From Selenomonas sp. WCT3 (GTDB lineage Bacteria > Bacillota > Negativicutes > Selenomonadales > Selenomonadaceae), in assembly GCA_900100835.1 (NCBI GenBank), contig FNCM01000010.1:1-64000 (forward strand): DNA of 64,000 nucleotides. The letters run 5' to 3'. The position numbers were made by a program, and so were the translations under genes. The first letter of the stretch is position 1, and the number at the start of each line of letters is the position of its first letter. Below are positions 1 through 8,199 of this stretch, piece after piece. The notes below the pieces were generated by a model that had not been told where the DNA came from, ran no database searches, and worked only from the letters and a program-made list of their open reading frames with translations.

Positions 1-249
1 CACAAACTGGAAAAACAGGGAATGACACAAAGCATGTCCCGTGTAGCCCATTGCATTGACAACGGTCCTATGGAAGGATTCTGGGGCATCCTTAAGCGGG
101 AGATGTACTACGGCAGACGTTTTACCAGCAAGTGTGAACTTATGCGTTCGATTGAAGCATACATTCATTATTACAACCACAAGCGTGTGCAACGTAACCT
201 TGGTATCCTAACACCGATAGAGAAACATACCTTGTATTTAGCCGCATAA
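1..249 (+). CDS. IS3-family transposase OrfB, C-terminal part
   Basis: This is the C-terminal 82 residues of an integrase-core (rve/DDE) transposase; the reading frame is open to the first base, so the gene starts before the window. The segment DNGPMEGFWGILKREMYY contains the last catalytic Glu of the DDE triad in its usual setting (N-G-P-x-E-x-F-W), followed by the YIHYYNHKR and P-I-E motifs typical of IS3/IS150 OrfB C-termini. It stops at TAA 247-249. Nothing here suggests that the visible part is broken. The upstream OrfA and any programmed frameshift cannot be seen. Confidence 0.9.
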   Translation, partial: HKLEKQGMTQSMSRVAHCIDNGPMEGFWGILKREMYYGRRFTSKCELMRSIEAYIHYYNHKRVQRNLGILTPIEKHTLYLAA

Positions 250-324
250 AAAGGCCGGCAGACGAATCTGCCGACCAAAGAAATCTTATATTTTTTTATT
301 GTCCTCTTGACGGGGAGCAGTTCA
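1..324 (+). mobile_element. IS3-family insertion sequence, right end only
   Basis: The window opens inside an insertion sequence of the IS3 family (IS150-like group). The transposase C-terminus is followed by about 50 bp of AT-rich sequence and then by an end at 300-324 whose reverse complement begins TGAACTGCTCCCC, the type of terminal inverted repeat found on IS3 relatives. A short imperfect hairpin (about 252-275) follows the transposase stop codon. The left end and the target duplication lie outside the window, so completeness cannot be judged. Confidence 0.8.
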
Positions 325-357
325 CATTGACTTACGGTAAAAGTCAATGGGCTTTTT
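325..357 (+). terminator. hairpin just outside the IS end
   Basis: A 9-bp stem (325-333 with 341-349, CATTGACTT and AAGTCAATG) is followed by GGCTTTTT. It looks like an intrinsic terminator on the plus strand and may insulate the IS from its surroundings, or be the remains of a gene end interrupted by the IS. Confidence 0.5.
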
Positions 358-406
358 ATAGATTGCAGTTTGTAGGATAGTGAGTCTTGGTTCGAAGCAA
401 CTCTTC

Positions 407-604
407 GCCGGCGCTAGGGGCAGTGCCAACACTACGCCAAGATGTTTTCCTAAACGAAATTTTTATCTTAAATTAAGCATCGGAAAAATCCAAAACGCGC
501 TTCGCTTGGACGGTAGAATTTTTCCGACGAAAAGGGAGGATAAAAATTTCATTCTTAACGGAAAACATCAAAGCTTCGTTTATGGCACTGCCCCTAGCGT
601 CGGC
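407..604. repeat. large imperfect palindromic element A
   Basis: About 198 bp fold into nested stems. The outer arms at 407-428 and 583-604 are complementary over 22 bp with one mismatch. Middle stems are 441-450 with 560-569 (10 bp, perfect) and 456-467 with 539-550 (12 bp, perfect). The inner stem is 481-489 with 518-526 (9 bp, perfect). The centre 496-512 reads CGCGCTTCGCTTGGACG. No credible gene is present. The architecture matches element B at 812-1010, and the right half recurs at 13951-14039, so this is a dispersed family. It could be a miniature transposable element or a structured transcript. Confidence 0.8.
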
Positions 605-622
605 TGACTTCTGGAACAAAAA

Positions 623-788
623 GCCTTCCCCTCTGGGGAAGGTGCCCCGTCAGGGGCGGATGAGGTAGCAACTTAAGTTATTATGCTTATCGTAATGCGT
701 ATAAAGGGACCTCATCCGAGCGCTTCGCGCCCACCGCCCGGGATGTCCACCGGACATCCGCAACTTCGTTGCCCCCAGAGGGGAAGGC
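623..788. repeat. palindromic element C (GGGGAAGG/GGATGAGG type)
   Basis: Terminal inverted repeats of 16 bp (623-638 and 773-788, GCCTTCCCCTCTGGGG) enclose further complementary pieces, including GGATGAGGT near 658-667 and ACCTCATCC near 710-718, and a GGATGTCC/GGACATCC hairpin near 741-759. I recall similar GGGGAAGG...GGATGAGG intergenic repeats from gut Firmicutes, but that is memory and not a search. It lies between elements A and B and contains no supported gene. Confidence 0.7.
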
Positions 789-811
789 AGTTTTGTAACG
801 GCTCTAACCTA

Positions 812-1010
812 GGCGGCGAAGGACACAGTACCATAAGCGTAACCTTGACGTTCCGCGTGAAGCAAGAAATTTTTGCCAGCGTTCTCGTTGGAAAAGCAGT
901 TTCGTTCAAGCGAAGCGCGTTTAACTGTTTTCCAACTCTTAATTAAAAGGCAAAAATTTCTTGTAGCGGGTTGTCACCGGTGAAGCGTTGGTACTGTGTC
1001 CCTCGCCGCC
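812..1010. repeat. large imperfect palindromic element B
   Basis: The outer arms 812-833 and 989-1010 are complementary over 22 bp with one mismatch. The middle stem is 863-877 with 949-963 (15 bp, perfect). The inner stem is 887-901 with 923-936 (14 bp with one bulged base). The centre 903-919, read on the minus strand, is CGCGCTTCGCTTGAACG, 16 of 17 bases identical to the centre of element A, while the stems differ in sequence yet stay paired. It ends about 45 bp past the clpB stop codon. Confidence 0.8.
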
Positions 1011-1055
1011 GGAGAAACACTTCGCCCCCATTTCTCTCCCCCACAAACTGCAATT

Positions 1056-3629
1056 TTATGCTTTTTCAAAGGTAAAGGTTCCATTCGAGAAGCCAATATT
1101 TACCGTATCGCCCTCCTGTACGTCTCCCTTGATGATTTCTTTGGACAATGCCGTTTCCACCGTATGAACCAGCAACCGGCGAAGGGGTCTTGCGCCAAAA
1201 TTCGGGTCAAAGCCCTGCTCAGCCAAGGCGTCCAGTGCCGCCTCATTCCAGCCCAGAGTAATCTTAACCTGTTTCTGCAAACGCTCACCCAATTTCTGCA
1301 AGAGGATGGCGGCGATATTTTTGACCTGTTCCTTGGCCAATGCCTTGAAGACGATGATGTCATCCACTCGATTCAAAAACTCCGGACGGAAATACTCCTT
1401 CAAGATACCATCCACAGCCTTCTTGGCCTCCTCGTAATCCTTGTTCAAGATTTCTTGGGAACCAAGATTGCTCGTCATGATGATAACGGTGTTTTTGAAG
1501 TTAACCACCCGTCCCTTGCCATCGGTCAAACGGCCATCATCAAGAATCTGCAGCAGCACATTGAACACATCCCGATGGGCCTTTTCAATCTCATCGAGCA
1601 AAATGACACTGTAGGGACGACGACGGACGGCTTCGGTGAGCTGACCGCCTTCATCGTAGCCTACATATCCCGGAGGCGCACCAATCAAACGGGATACGCT
1701 GTGCTTCTCCATGTATTCACTCATATCAATGCGAATCATGCTGCGCTCATCATCAAAAAGACTCTCCGCCAGAGTCTTGGCAAGTTCTGTCTTGCCAACC
1801 CCTGTAGGTCCAAGGAAGATGAAGGAACCGATGGGACGATTGGGATCCTTGATGCCCGCCCGTGCCCGCAGAATTGCTTCACTGACGGAGCTTACCGCTT
1901 CTTCCTGCCCAACGACTCGCGTATGCAGAACCTCCTCAAGATGGAGCAGTTTCTCCCGCTCGCCCGTCATCATCTTGGCAACGGGGATACCGGTCCAACG
2001 GCTGACCACCTTAGCGATATCTTCCTCGCCCACCTCTTCTTTGAGCAGCTGTTCATCCTTGGACTTCTTCCCGATTACCTCTTCTTCCTCCTGGAGTTTC
2101 TTCTGCAGCTCTGGCAATTTGCCATATTTGAGTTCCGACAAGCGGTTGAGGTCGTAGGAGCGTTCCGCAGCTTCCATCTGGCTGTTCACTTCATCGATTT
2201 CCTTCTTGATTGCCCGAACTCGCAAAATGGCCTGCTTTTCTCCCTCCCATTTGGATTTTAACCGTTCCTCCTGTTGCATGAGTTCCGCTTTTTCTGCCGC
2301 CATGTTATCGAGTTTTTCTTTGGAAGCGGCATCGTTCTCCTTCTTAAGGGCCTGCTCTTCGATCTCTAGCTGCATGATTTTACGGCGAATCTCATCCAAT
2401 GGTGCTGGCATCGACTCAATCTCCGTGCGCAGTTTAGCCGCCGCCTCGTCGACCAGGTCAATGGCTTTATCCGGCAGGAAGCGGTCGGAGATATAGCGGT
2501 CCGAAAGAACTGCCGCCGATACCAGCGCCGCATCACGAATCCGTACTCCGTGATGAACTTCATAGCGTTCCTTAAGGCCGCGCAAAATGGAAATCGTATC
2601 CTCCACCGTCGGCTCCCCCACCATTACGGGCTGGAAGCGGCGTTCCAGCGCCGAATCCTTTTCAATATACTTGCGATACTCGTTGAGCGTCGTCGCACCG
2701 ATGCAGCGAAGCTCACCACGGGCCATCATGGGCTTTAAAAGGTTACCGGCATCCATCGCACCTTCTGCGGCACCAGCACCAACCACCATATGGACCTCAT
2801 CGATAAAGAGCAAAATCTGTCCATCCGATTTGACGATTTCGCCCAGAACAGCCTTTAAACGTTCCTCAAACTCTCCGCGAAATTTCGCCCCAGCAATAAG
2901 GGCCCCCATATCCAGGGAATAAAGCGTCTTATTCTTCAAAGATTCCGGTACATCACCGGCTACGATGCGGCGTGCCAGCCCTTCGACAATCGCCGTTTTA
3001 CCAACGCCCGGTTCACCAATCAGCACTGGATTATTCTTGGTACGGCGAGACAGAATCTCCACCGTCCGGCGAATCTCATCATCACGGCCAATAACCGGGT
3101 CGAGTTTTCCATGACGTGCCGCCTCCGTAAGGTCGCGACCATACTTCTCCAAGGATTTGTAGCCCTCCTCTGGATTCTCATTGGTGACATTCTGTTTGCG
3201 GTTCTTTTTGATGGAACTTTGGATGCCGCCCTTCGTCAGTTTAAATTCCCGGCAAACTGCCTGAACTTCATCACTGCCATCGATTACAATAGCCAACAGC
3301 AGATGTTCCGTTGAAACATAATCATCTTTCATTGACCCCGCCAAGGCTTCAGCCCGCCCTAAAACGCGAACCATATCCATGCCCATTCCCAGGCGATCCG
3401 AACCTTTTACACTGGGTATCTTATTTAAAACCTGCTCCAAGGATGCCTTTAGCAGCGGCAAATCCGTCTGGCATTCTTCAAAAATCGTTGCCAGCAAACC
3501 TTCCGGTTCTTTGGCCAGTGCCAGCAGCACATGTGCCGAGGTAATTTCCTGATGATAGCGCATTGCTGCCAGCTGCTGAGCCGACTGCAATGCTGCCATC
3601 GTTTTTGTCGTATATTTTTCCTGACCCAT
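1056..3629 (-). CDS. clpB: ATP-dependent disaggregase ClpB
   Basis: ClpB is a cytosolic hexameric AAA+ chaperone that, with DnaK, pulls polypeptides out of aggregates. At 857 residues it has the normal length. An N-terminal Clp_N repeat domain (about 1-145) is followed by AAA1 with Walker A GEPGVGKT (205-212), a long middle coiled coil (about 410-525, rich in Glu, Lys and Gln) that separates ClpB from ClpA and ClpC, and AAA2 with Walker A GPTGVGKT (about 609). The ATG is preceded by CGGAGGA. The gene stands alone, divergent from the phosphatase gene, behind a consensus promoter overlapped by a long palindrome (3696-3737), so repression by a stress regulator is likely. Confidence 0.97.
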   Translation of the reverse strand: MGQEKYTTKTMAALQSAQQLAAMRYHQEITSAHVLLALAKEPEGLLATIFEECQTDLPLLKASLEQVLNKIPSVKGSDRLGMGMDMVRVLGRAEALAGSMKDDYVSTEHLLLAIVIDGSDEVQAVCREFKLTKGGIQSSIKKNRKQNVTNENPEEGYKSLEKYGRDLTEAARHGKLDPVIGRDDEIRRTVEILSRRTKNNPVLIGEPGVGKTAIVEGLARRIVAGDVPESLKNKTLYSLDMGALIAGAKFRGEFEERLKAVLGEIVKSDGQILLFIDEVHMVVGAGAAEGAMDAGNLLKPMMARGELRCIGATTLNEYRKYIEKDSALERRFQPVMVGEPTVEDTISILRGLKERYEVHHGVRIRDAALVSAAVLSDRYISDRFLPDKAIDLVDEAAAKLRTEIESMPAPLDEIRRKIMQLEIEEQALKKENDAASKEKLDNMAAEKAELMQQEERLKSKWEGEKQAILRVRAIKKEIDEVNSQMEAAERSYDLNRLSELKYGKLPELQKKLQEEEEVIGKKSKDEQLLKEEVGEEDIAKVVSRWTGIPVAKMMTGEREKLLHLEEVLHTRVVGQEEAVSSVSEAILRARAGIKDPNRPIGSFIFLGPTGVGKTELAKTLAESLFDDERSMIRIDMSEYMEKHSVSRLIGAPPGYVGYDEGGQLTEAVRRRPYSVILLDEIEKAHRDVFNVLLQILDDGRLTDGKGRVVNFKNTVIIMTSNLGSQEILNKDYEEAKKAVDGILKEYFRPEFLNRVDDIIVFKALAKEQVKNIAAILLQKLGERLQKQVKITLGWNEAALDALAEQGFDPNFGARPLRRLLVHTVETALSKEIIKGDVQEGDTVNIGFSNGTFTFEKA

Positions 3630-3684
3630 ATCTATATCCTCCGTTATCTTATACGCATTTTAAACGGTTCCGTTTCTAATTCTT

Positions 3685-3737
3685 ATTATACCGCATAAGG
3701 TCAAAAAGTCAAATGTTATTTTGACTTTTTGACCTTA
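3685..3737 (-). promoter_or_regulatory. clpB promoter with 18-bp perfect inverted-repeat operator
   Basis: On the minus strand there is TTGACT (-35, plus 3707-3712), a 16-bp spacer and TATAAT (-10, plus 3685-3690). The -35 box lies inside a perfect 18-bp inverted repeat (3696-3713 and 3720-3737, 6-nt spacer) whose arm is TAAGGTCAAAAAGTCAAA. Each arm contains two GTCAAA units 8 bp apart. The units resemble CtsR heptads, but CtsR boxes have a 10-bp period, so the regulator is uncertain. CIRCE (TTAGCACTC) is not seen. Confidence 0.75.
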
Positions 3738-3850
3738 AAGTCATTAATTCAAATTTCGCGATATTTATCCATTTTTGAGGATACCCAACTCAATACAAAA
3801 TAGGTATAATCAATAGCGTAATAAGAAACATTCATGAGGGGGATACCAAA

Positions 3851-4930
3851 ATGAACAAGAAAAAATTATTAGCCTGCGCCTTAGCTGCATCCATCGCTTG
3901 GGGATTTTCGATGGACACCCAGGCAGCTACCCGCAGTGAGCTGGCGGCTATCCAAGTAAGTTCGGCTAAAGACTTTCACTACTGGACTGCAAATGCACCC
4001 GCCAAAGAGCAGCTCATCGCCTATGTAAAAGATGTGACCAACAAAAAGAGCAAAAACTTCATTCCCGTAGAAGACCGCATCGCCGTCTTCGATTGCGATG
4101 GCACCCTGCTCTGCGAGACAGCACCCTTCTATTTCGACTGGATGCTCTACATCCATCGCCTGCAGGACGATCCAACTTATACGCCAACCGCTGAGGAAAA
4201 AGCCCGTGCCGCCCAGTTCAAAGAAGCTATCGCGACACATAAAGTAACCGATGAAATGGATGAATTCAAGAATCAGACCTTCCCCAGCGTATTTGCTGGC
4301 ATGACGCCAGAAGAGTACAAGGCCTATGTAACGGATTACATGAACAAGACCTATGTTGAAGGCCTTTCCAACCTAAAGACCGGCGAATCCTTCTACCTGC
4401 CAATGGTAGAAGTTGTTTCCTACCTCAATAAAAATGACTTTACGGTCTATATTGTCTCCGGCTGCGAACGGGAGACCGTCCGCGCACTTGTCAAAGATGT
4501 CATGGATATCGCGCCGAATCACATCATCGGCACGGACCACTCCTTCCGCGCCATGAAGCAGGGCAAAGATGTCCGCGCGGACTTCCATGATTTCCAAAAA
4601 GACGATAAACTCGTCCGCGGCGATAAACTGGAAGATATCAACGTCAAGATGGAAAAGGTTGTCAAAATCGAGCGCGAAATCGGCAAAAAGCCGGTGCTCG
4701 CCTTCGGCAACAGCTCCGGCGATTCTAGCATGTTCGAGTACACGATTACCAACAACAAATACAAAGCAGCTGCCTTTACGCTGCTCTGTGACGATACCAC
4801 CCGTGAATTCGGCAAACCAGCCAAAGCCGATAAAATGAAAAAATCAGCCGAAGCAAATGGCTGGACTGCTATCTCCATGCGAGATGATTTCAAAACCATC
4901 TATGGCGATAACGTAAAACGCACCAAATAA
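3851..4930 (+). CDS. secreted HAD-superfamily phosphatase
   Basis: This is a 359-residue haloacid-dehalogenase-type hydrolase with an N-terminal signal peptide (MNKKK start, hydrophobic core, cleavage likely after TQA near residue 25), so it should act in the periplasm. Motif I is VFDCDGTLL (nucleophile Asp81, acid Asp83), motif II is IVSGCERE (near residue 210), and motifs III and IV lie around the AFGNSSGDSSM stretch (near 285). The arrangement resembles phosphoserine-phosphatase-like HADs with a large cap between motifs I and II. The substrate is unknown. GAGGGGGA lies at a proper distance from the ATG, and a TATAAT at 3805-3810 may be its -10 although no good -35 is seen. It is monocistronic and ends at a bidirectional terminator. 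Confidence 0.85.
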   Translation: MNKKKLLACALAASIAWGFSMDTQAATRSELAAIQVSSAKDFHYWTANAPAKEQLIAYVKDVTNKKSKNFIPVEDRIAVFDCDGTLLCETAPFYFDWMLYIHRLQDDPTYTPTAEEKARAAQFKEAIATHKVTDEMDEFKNQTFPSVFAGMTPEEYKAYVTDYMNKTYVEGLSNLKTGESFYLPMVEVVSYLNKNDFTVYIVSGCERETVRALVKDVMDIAPNHIIGTDHSFRAMKQGKDVRADFHDFQKDDKLVRGDKLEDINVKMEKVVKIEREIGKKPVLAFGNSSGDSSMFEYTITNNKYKAAAFTLLCDDTTREFGKPAKADKMKKSAEANGWTAISMRDDFKTIYGDNVKRTK

Positions 4931-4975
4931 TCCGCGTTCCCCCAATACCCCTTTATTGATTTTATAACCCTTAAC

Positions 4976-5018
4976 AAAAGAAGTCTTGCCTCCACAAGGA
5001 TTGGCAAGACTTCTTTTG
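4976..5018. terminator. bidirectional intrinsic terminator
   Basis: A 15-bp stem (AAAAGAAGTCTTGCC and its complement) with A and T tracts on either side lies between the convergent phosphatase and thiE genes and can serve both. Confidence 0.85.
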
Positions 5019-5019
5019 T

Positions 5020-5724
5020 TTACAAGCGTTTCCACAGTTCCGTCAATTCCCGGGCTGCTGCCGCGGGATTATCGGCGCCAGCCACCGCGCTGATAACAAA
5101 GAAACCATCAACACCGGCGGCTTTTAGTGCCGGCAAATCGGCGGCCTTCACCCCGCCCCCCACTACCACGGGGACCGGACTTATGCGATGAAGCTCCGTC
5201 AATTCCGCAATGGTTCTCGTATGGCGGCTGCCATCCGCAGCTACCCCAGCATCCGGTTTTGAAGCAGTTGGATGCAGCGGGCCTGCGCCAAAATAATCGA
5301 TATCCTGGGTATCAAACTGGCGGACATAATCCAGCAATTCATTGGTCCGGGCTGAAAGACCAATAATTGCATCCTCCCCCAAATACTTCCGACAAATATC
5401 CGGTGGAACATCCTGCTGTCCCACATGGATGCCATCGACTTTGATGCCCTGACTTCTAGCAGCCAGCACCACATCCAAACGGTCATTGACCAGTAGTGTC
5501 ACCGAATTACTTTTCCCCGCTGCAGCAATGGCCTCAGCTGCCTTCCCACAAAGGCCTATAAGTTCCCGGGCCGAAGCCGTCTTCGAACGAATCTGTACGC
5601 AGGTAAAGCCCTGTTCCACCGCCATGCGGACAATATCCGCCACGGGGCGTCCCTGCGTATTTTCTGGTCCAACAATTAAATAGGAAGAAATATCCAACGC
5701 ATTTTCTCGCTTCATGGGTTCCAA
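5020..5724 (-). CDS. thiE: thiamine-phosphate synthase ThiE
   Basis: ThiE joins HMP diphosphate and HET (thiazole) phosphate to make thiamine monophosphate. The protein is a TIM barrel with the family marks CVQIRSK, LLVNDRLDV, GIHVGQQD, GLSART, DYFGAGPLHPT and VVVGGG, which cover the diphosphate-binding and Mg-binding positions. It stands alone, without other thiamine genes next to it and without a THI-box visible upstream. The longest start is a TTG at 5724 with AAAGGA six bases upstream; an ATG at 5715 (MKRENA) would give 231 residues. I keep the TTG because its ribosome site is better placed, but this is a close call. Confidence 0.92.
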   Translation of the reverse strand: MEPMKRENALDISSYLIVGPENTQGRPVADIVRMAVEQGFTCVQIRSKTASARELIGLCGKAAEAIAAAGKSNSVTLLVNDRLDVVLAARSQGIKVDGIHVGQQDVPPDICRKYLGEDAIIGLSARTNELLDYVRQFDTQDIDYFGAGPLHPTASKPDAGVAADGSRHTRTIAELTELHRISPVPVVVGGGVKAADLPALKAAGVDGFFVISAVAGADNPAAAARELTELWKRL

Positions 5725-5747
5725 CCACTTTCCTTTCCTCCGGATAC

Positions 5748-5784
5748 AAAAAACCTGCTATCTTAATGATAGCAGGTTTTTCTT
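5748..5784 (-). terminator. intrinsic terminator after the DUF4127 gene
   Basis: The stem AACCTGCTATC / GATAGCAGGTT with flanking A and T tracts lies directly after the DUF4127 stop codon and before thiE, so thiE should be a separate transcription unit. Confidence 0.85.
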
Positions 5785-5787
5785 TCT

Positions 5788-7479
5788 TTATGAATGCTTA
5801 AAATCAAACATTCCATCATAACGAATCGATGCAATAAACATGCGATGCCAAGGGAAGGTCACCTGAAGAGAATCCACCTGCTTGAACTCTGGCAGATGGT
5901 CTTGACAGAACTGGCGCAGTAGACGGGTGGAGTCGGCCTCCATCTCCGGCTCATATTCACCAAGATACAGGTAAACCATGGGATTGCCCAAGCGTTCTAT
6001 CTTATGGGCCATGGCCGTACGGACATTGGCCTGATAAGCCCAATCATCCAGATAACGGGTCATCAGGAGCTCATTGGCTTTCTCCTGGGGCAGACGGCTG
6101 GCCAGCATGCCCTGTCCCAAAGCAAAGCCAAGGCTGTTCGTTCCCGTATTCCAGCCGGAATAACTCTTCAATTTAAACAACAACTTGTTGGCCTTGAGAT
6201 GGTACATCAAAACATTATCCGAACCGTTGGAAAAAGCGATATCGGCAATTCCCACCGCGCAGCCTTTGCGAATCAGCGTGCTGACCTGGTCCAAAAAAGC
6301 ATAGGTTCCCGGACGATTCTTCCAGTTGTTGAGCGGAGCCGGCTCCCAGTCGCGAACGTGATTTGCCTCACCTGTTACGCCCTCGGGGGTCGTATTGACC
6401 AGCAGGGTAAAATCGGCCAATCCCGGCGCATCCACCAACTGTCCCCCAGCCACTGCCAGCTCCGTGCGAAGGGTAGCTTCAATGCGTTCATCGGAATAGG
6501 TGGGGATGGTATCCCCGCCCTTGCCAATATTGTAGCGGATAGCTACCTTCGGTACCACCTGCTCCCACTGATTGACTGCCCTAGTCATCAGCAGCATGGC
6601 GAATTCATCAATGCCCGCCACAATGTGGAAACGGCTGTCGGGAATATTCTTGGCATACTCCCGGAGCCACCGGTCTTCGCGATGGGTCTGAGAAAGGCTT
6701 GCATTATCGTCTTTGCCAATCAGCAGATAATCGATTTTGCCAGCCCGGGCATCATCAATCAGCATTTTGGTTGCTTCTAGATTATGCTGACGGCGCCCCA
6801 GCCAGTCCTTCAGGACTGGCGCTGGAATATCCTGGGTCAGCTGGGTAAGTTCTTGACGATCTTCCTCCGATAGGCCCTCCATCTCGGCTTTATCCATCAA
6901 AGCCGTATAGCGGAAAATCTTAGTGCCATAGGTGAAATAATAATCCGGGTCCTCGCCCCCCGACGCGGCGCCACTGCGCGGCGTCCGCATCAGCGACGTA
7001 AAGGCATAAATCTTCAACGAGGGATGAAGCGCCCGAAGCTCATGCAGGCGATTGGCCCGTTCCTTCAGCTCAGCCCGGGGAATCTCATGAACCCGCGAAG
7101 TTACCAACCCGCCATAAACCAGGGAATCCGTTGCTATGACAGCCACTTCCGCAGTCTTGGCATTTTCCTTTGTCCACTTCCAAAGTTCTTCCGTATCCCC
7201 CTTGGTGGTAAGCCCCCCCAAAAGCTTTTTGTCCGGCATGATGACCTCATACCCCAGCTCCTGAACGACCGCTGCGGTCTGCTCGCAGGAAGTTGGACGA
7301 TTATCATGGGGAATGAATAATATCTTAGCCTTATGGTCCGGTGGTCCCGGTGGCTCCTGCGGTTCAACTTTTTGCTGCCGATGCCCTCCAATATTCCAGC
7401 GGGCCTCACCAACCGTCAGAGGCAACAACAAGAGTATCAGCAATCCCAATATGCCAGCCTTGGCTAACGTCTTTCGCAT
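5788..7479 (-). CDS. DUF4127 family protein with N-terminal signal/anchor
   Basis: This 563-residue protein is of the DUF4127 type. I recognise the N-terminal FIPHDNRPTS block, MPDKKLLGG and ATDSLVYGGLVTSRVHEIP, followed by a long mixed alpha/beta body. Residues 1-25 form a positively charged, then strongly hydrophobic segment (LLILLLLPLTVG), so the protein is exported or anchored. A Pro-rich linker (about 38-48) precedes the domain. No function has been established for the family as far as I know. Conserved Asp and His residues in the N-terminal blocks suggest an enzyme, but that is only inference. It is monocistronic, with a terminator on each side. Confidence 0.8.
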   Translation of the reverse strand: MRKTLAKAGILGLLILLLLPLTVGEARWNIGGHRQQKVEPQEPPGPPDHKAKILFIPHDNRPTSCEQTAAVVQELGYEVIMPDKKLLGGLTTKGDTEELWKWTKENAKTAEVAVIATDSLVYGGLVTSRVHEIPRAELKERANRLHELRALHPSLKIYAFTSLMRTPRSGAASGGEDPDYYFTYGTKIFRYTALMDKAEMEGLSEEDRQELTQLTQDIPAPVLKDWLGRRQHNLEATKMLIDDARAGKIDYLLIGKDDNASLSQTHREDRWLREYAKNIPDSRFHIVAGIDEFAMLLMTRAVNQWEQVVPKVAIRYNIGKGGDTIPTYSDERIEATLRTELAVAGGQLVDAPGLADFTLLVNTTPEGVTGEANHVRDWEPAPLNNWKNRPGTYAFLDQVSTLIRKGCAVGIADIAFSNGSDNVLMYHLKANKLLFKLKSYSGWNTGTNSLGFALGQGMLASRLPQEKANELLMTRYLDDWAYQANVRTAMAHKIERLGNPMVYLYLGEYEPEMEADSTRLLRQFCQDHLPEFKQVDSLQVTFPWHRMFIASIRYDGMFDFKHS

Positions 7480-7552
7480 GAAAAAATCCTTTCGTAAATC
7501 GATTCTAAAGTCCTAATTTGACGAGATACGAACACTATTATACCATACTCAA

Positions 7553-7583
7553 ACAAAAGAAAAAGCCTTTCCCAACGGAAAGG
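7553..7583 (-). terminator. terminator of the trp gene cluster
   Basis: The stem AGCCTTTCC / GGAAAGGCT is followed on the minus strand by TTTTTCTTTTGTTT, about 45 bp after the trpG stop codon. Confidence 0.85.
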
Positions 7584-7629
7584 CTAATAAAATATTAATT
7601 TTTTATTCCTTTTGCCATGACGTTATACT

Positions 7630-8199
7630 CTATAACTGTGCCAGGAAATTCTGCATCATCCTATGCCCATCCGGCGTCAGAATTGACTCGGGATGGAACT
7701 GAATGCCTTCAATCGGATATTCCTTGTGCCGGACCCCCATAATCATGCCGTCAGCCAATTCGCTGGTGACTTCCAAACAATCCGGCAGAGTTGACCGGTC
7801 AATAATCAGCGAATGATACCGGCCGATGGGAATATCCTGAGGCAGTCCTTGATAAAGGCCTGTCCCCTGGTGCCGAAGGGGCGACGTCTTGCCATGAATC
7901 ACTTCCCCCGTGCGCACCACCCGGGCACCAAAGACTTCGCCAATGGCCTGATGTCCAAGACAAATCCCCAGCATGGGCACCGCCCCTTTAAGCGTATCGA
8001 TAAGCTCTTCGCTAATGCCAGCGTCCTTAGGCACACCTGGCCCCGGGGAAATCACGATGCCATCATAATGCCTATCCGCAACTTCCGCCACAGTAATCTG
8101 GTCGTGACGAACGACTTCCACTTCAGCTCCCAGCTCACTTAACAGCTGATAGACATTATAGGTAAAGGAATCATAGTTATCAAGCAAAAGTAACGACAT
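7630..8199 (-). CDS. trpG: anthranilate synthase component II (glutamine amidotransferase)
   Basis: TrpG releases ammonia from glutamine and passes it to TrpE for anthranilate formation. The 189-residue class I amidotransferase has DNYDSFTYN at the N-terminus, the oxyanion segment SPGPGVP, the nucleophile Cys in GICLGHQAIGE, and the His-Glu pair in QFHPES. It overlaps the 3' end of trpE by 20 bp, so the two are translationally coupled. The same subunit may also serve PabB, since no pabA is seen nearby. It is the last gene of the cluster. Confidence 0.95.
   Translation of the reverse strand: MSLLLLDNYDSFTYNVYQLLSELGAEVEVVRHDQITVAEVADRHYDGIVISPGPGVPKDAGISEELIDTLKGAVPMLGICLGHQAIGEVFGARVVRTGEVIHGKTSPLRHQGTGLYQGLPQDIPIGRYHSLIIDRSTLPDCLEVTSELADGMIMGVRHKEYPIEGIQFHPESILTPDGHRMMQNFLAQL

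Noticed and set aside
380..946. Short open frames within the palindromic repeats
   Set aside because: They result from the repeat sequence, have no ribosome sites and differ between copies of the element.
250..1055. Possible RNA or protein gene in the 800-bp gap
   Set aside because: Apart from the IS end, a hairpin and the three palindromes nothing gene-like was seen; a structured RNA remains only a hypothesis listed above.
996..2261. Open frame of 421 codons on the plus strand across clpB
   Set aside because: It lies antisense to a fully recognisable ClpB, has no family motifs and no ribosome site; codon structure of clpB explains it.
3696..3737. Classical CtsR operator
   Set aside because: The heptad-like units are 8 bp apart, not 10, so I describe the palindrome without naming the regulator.
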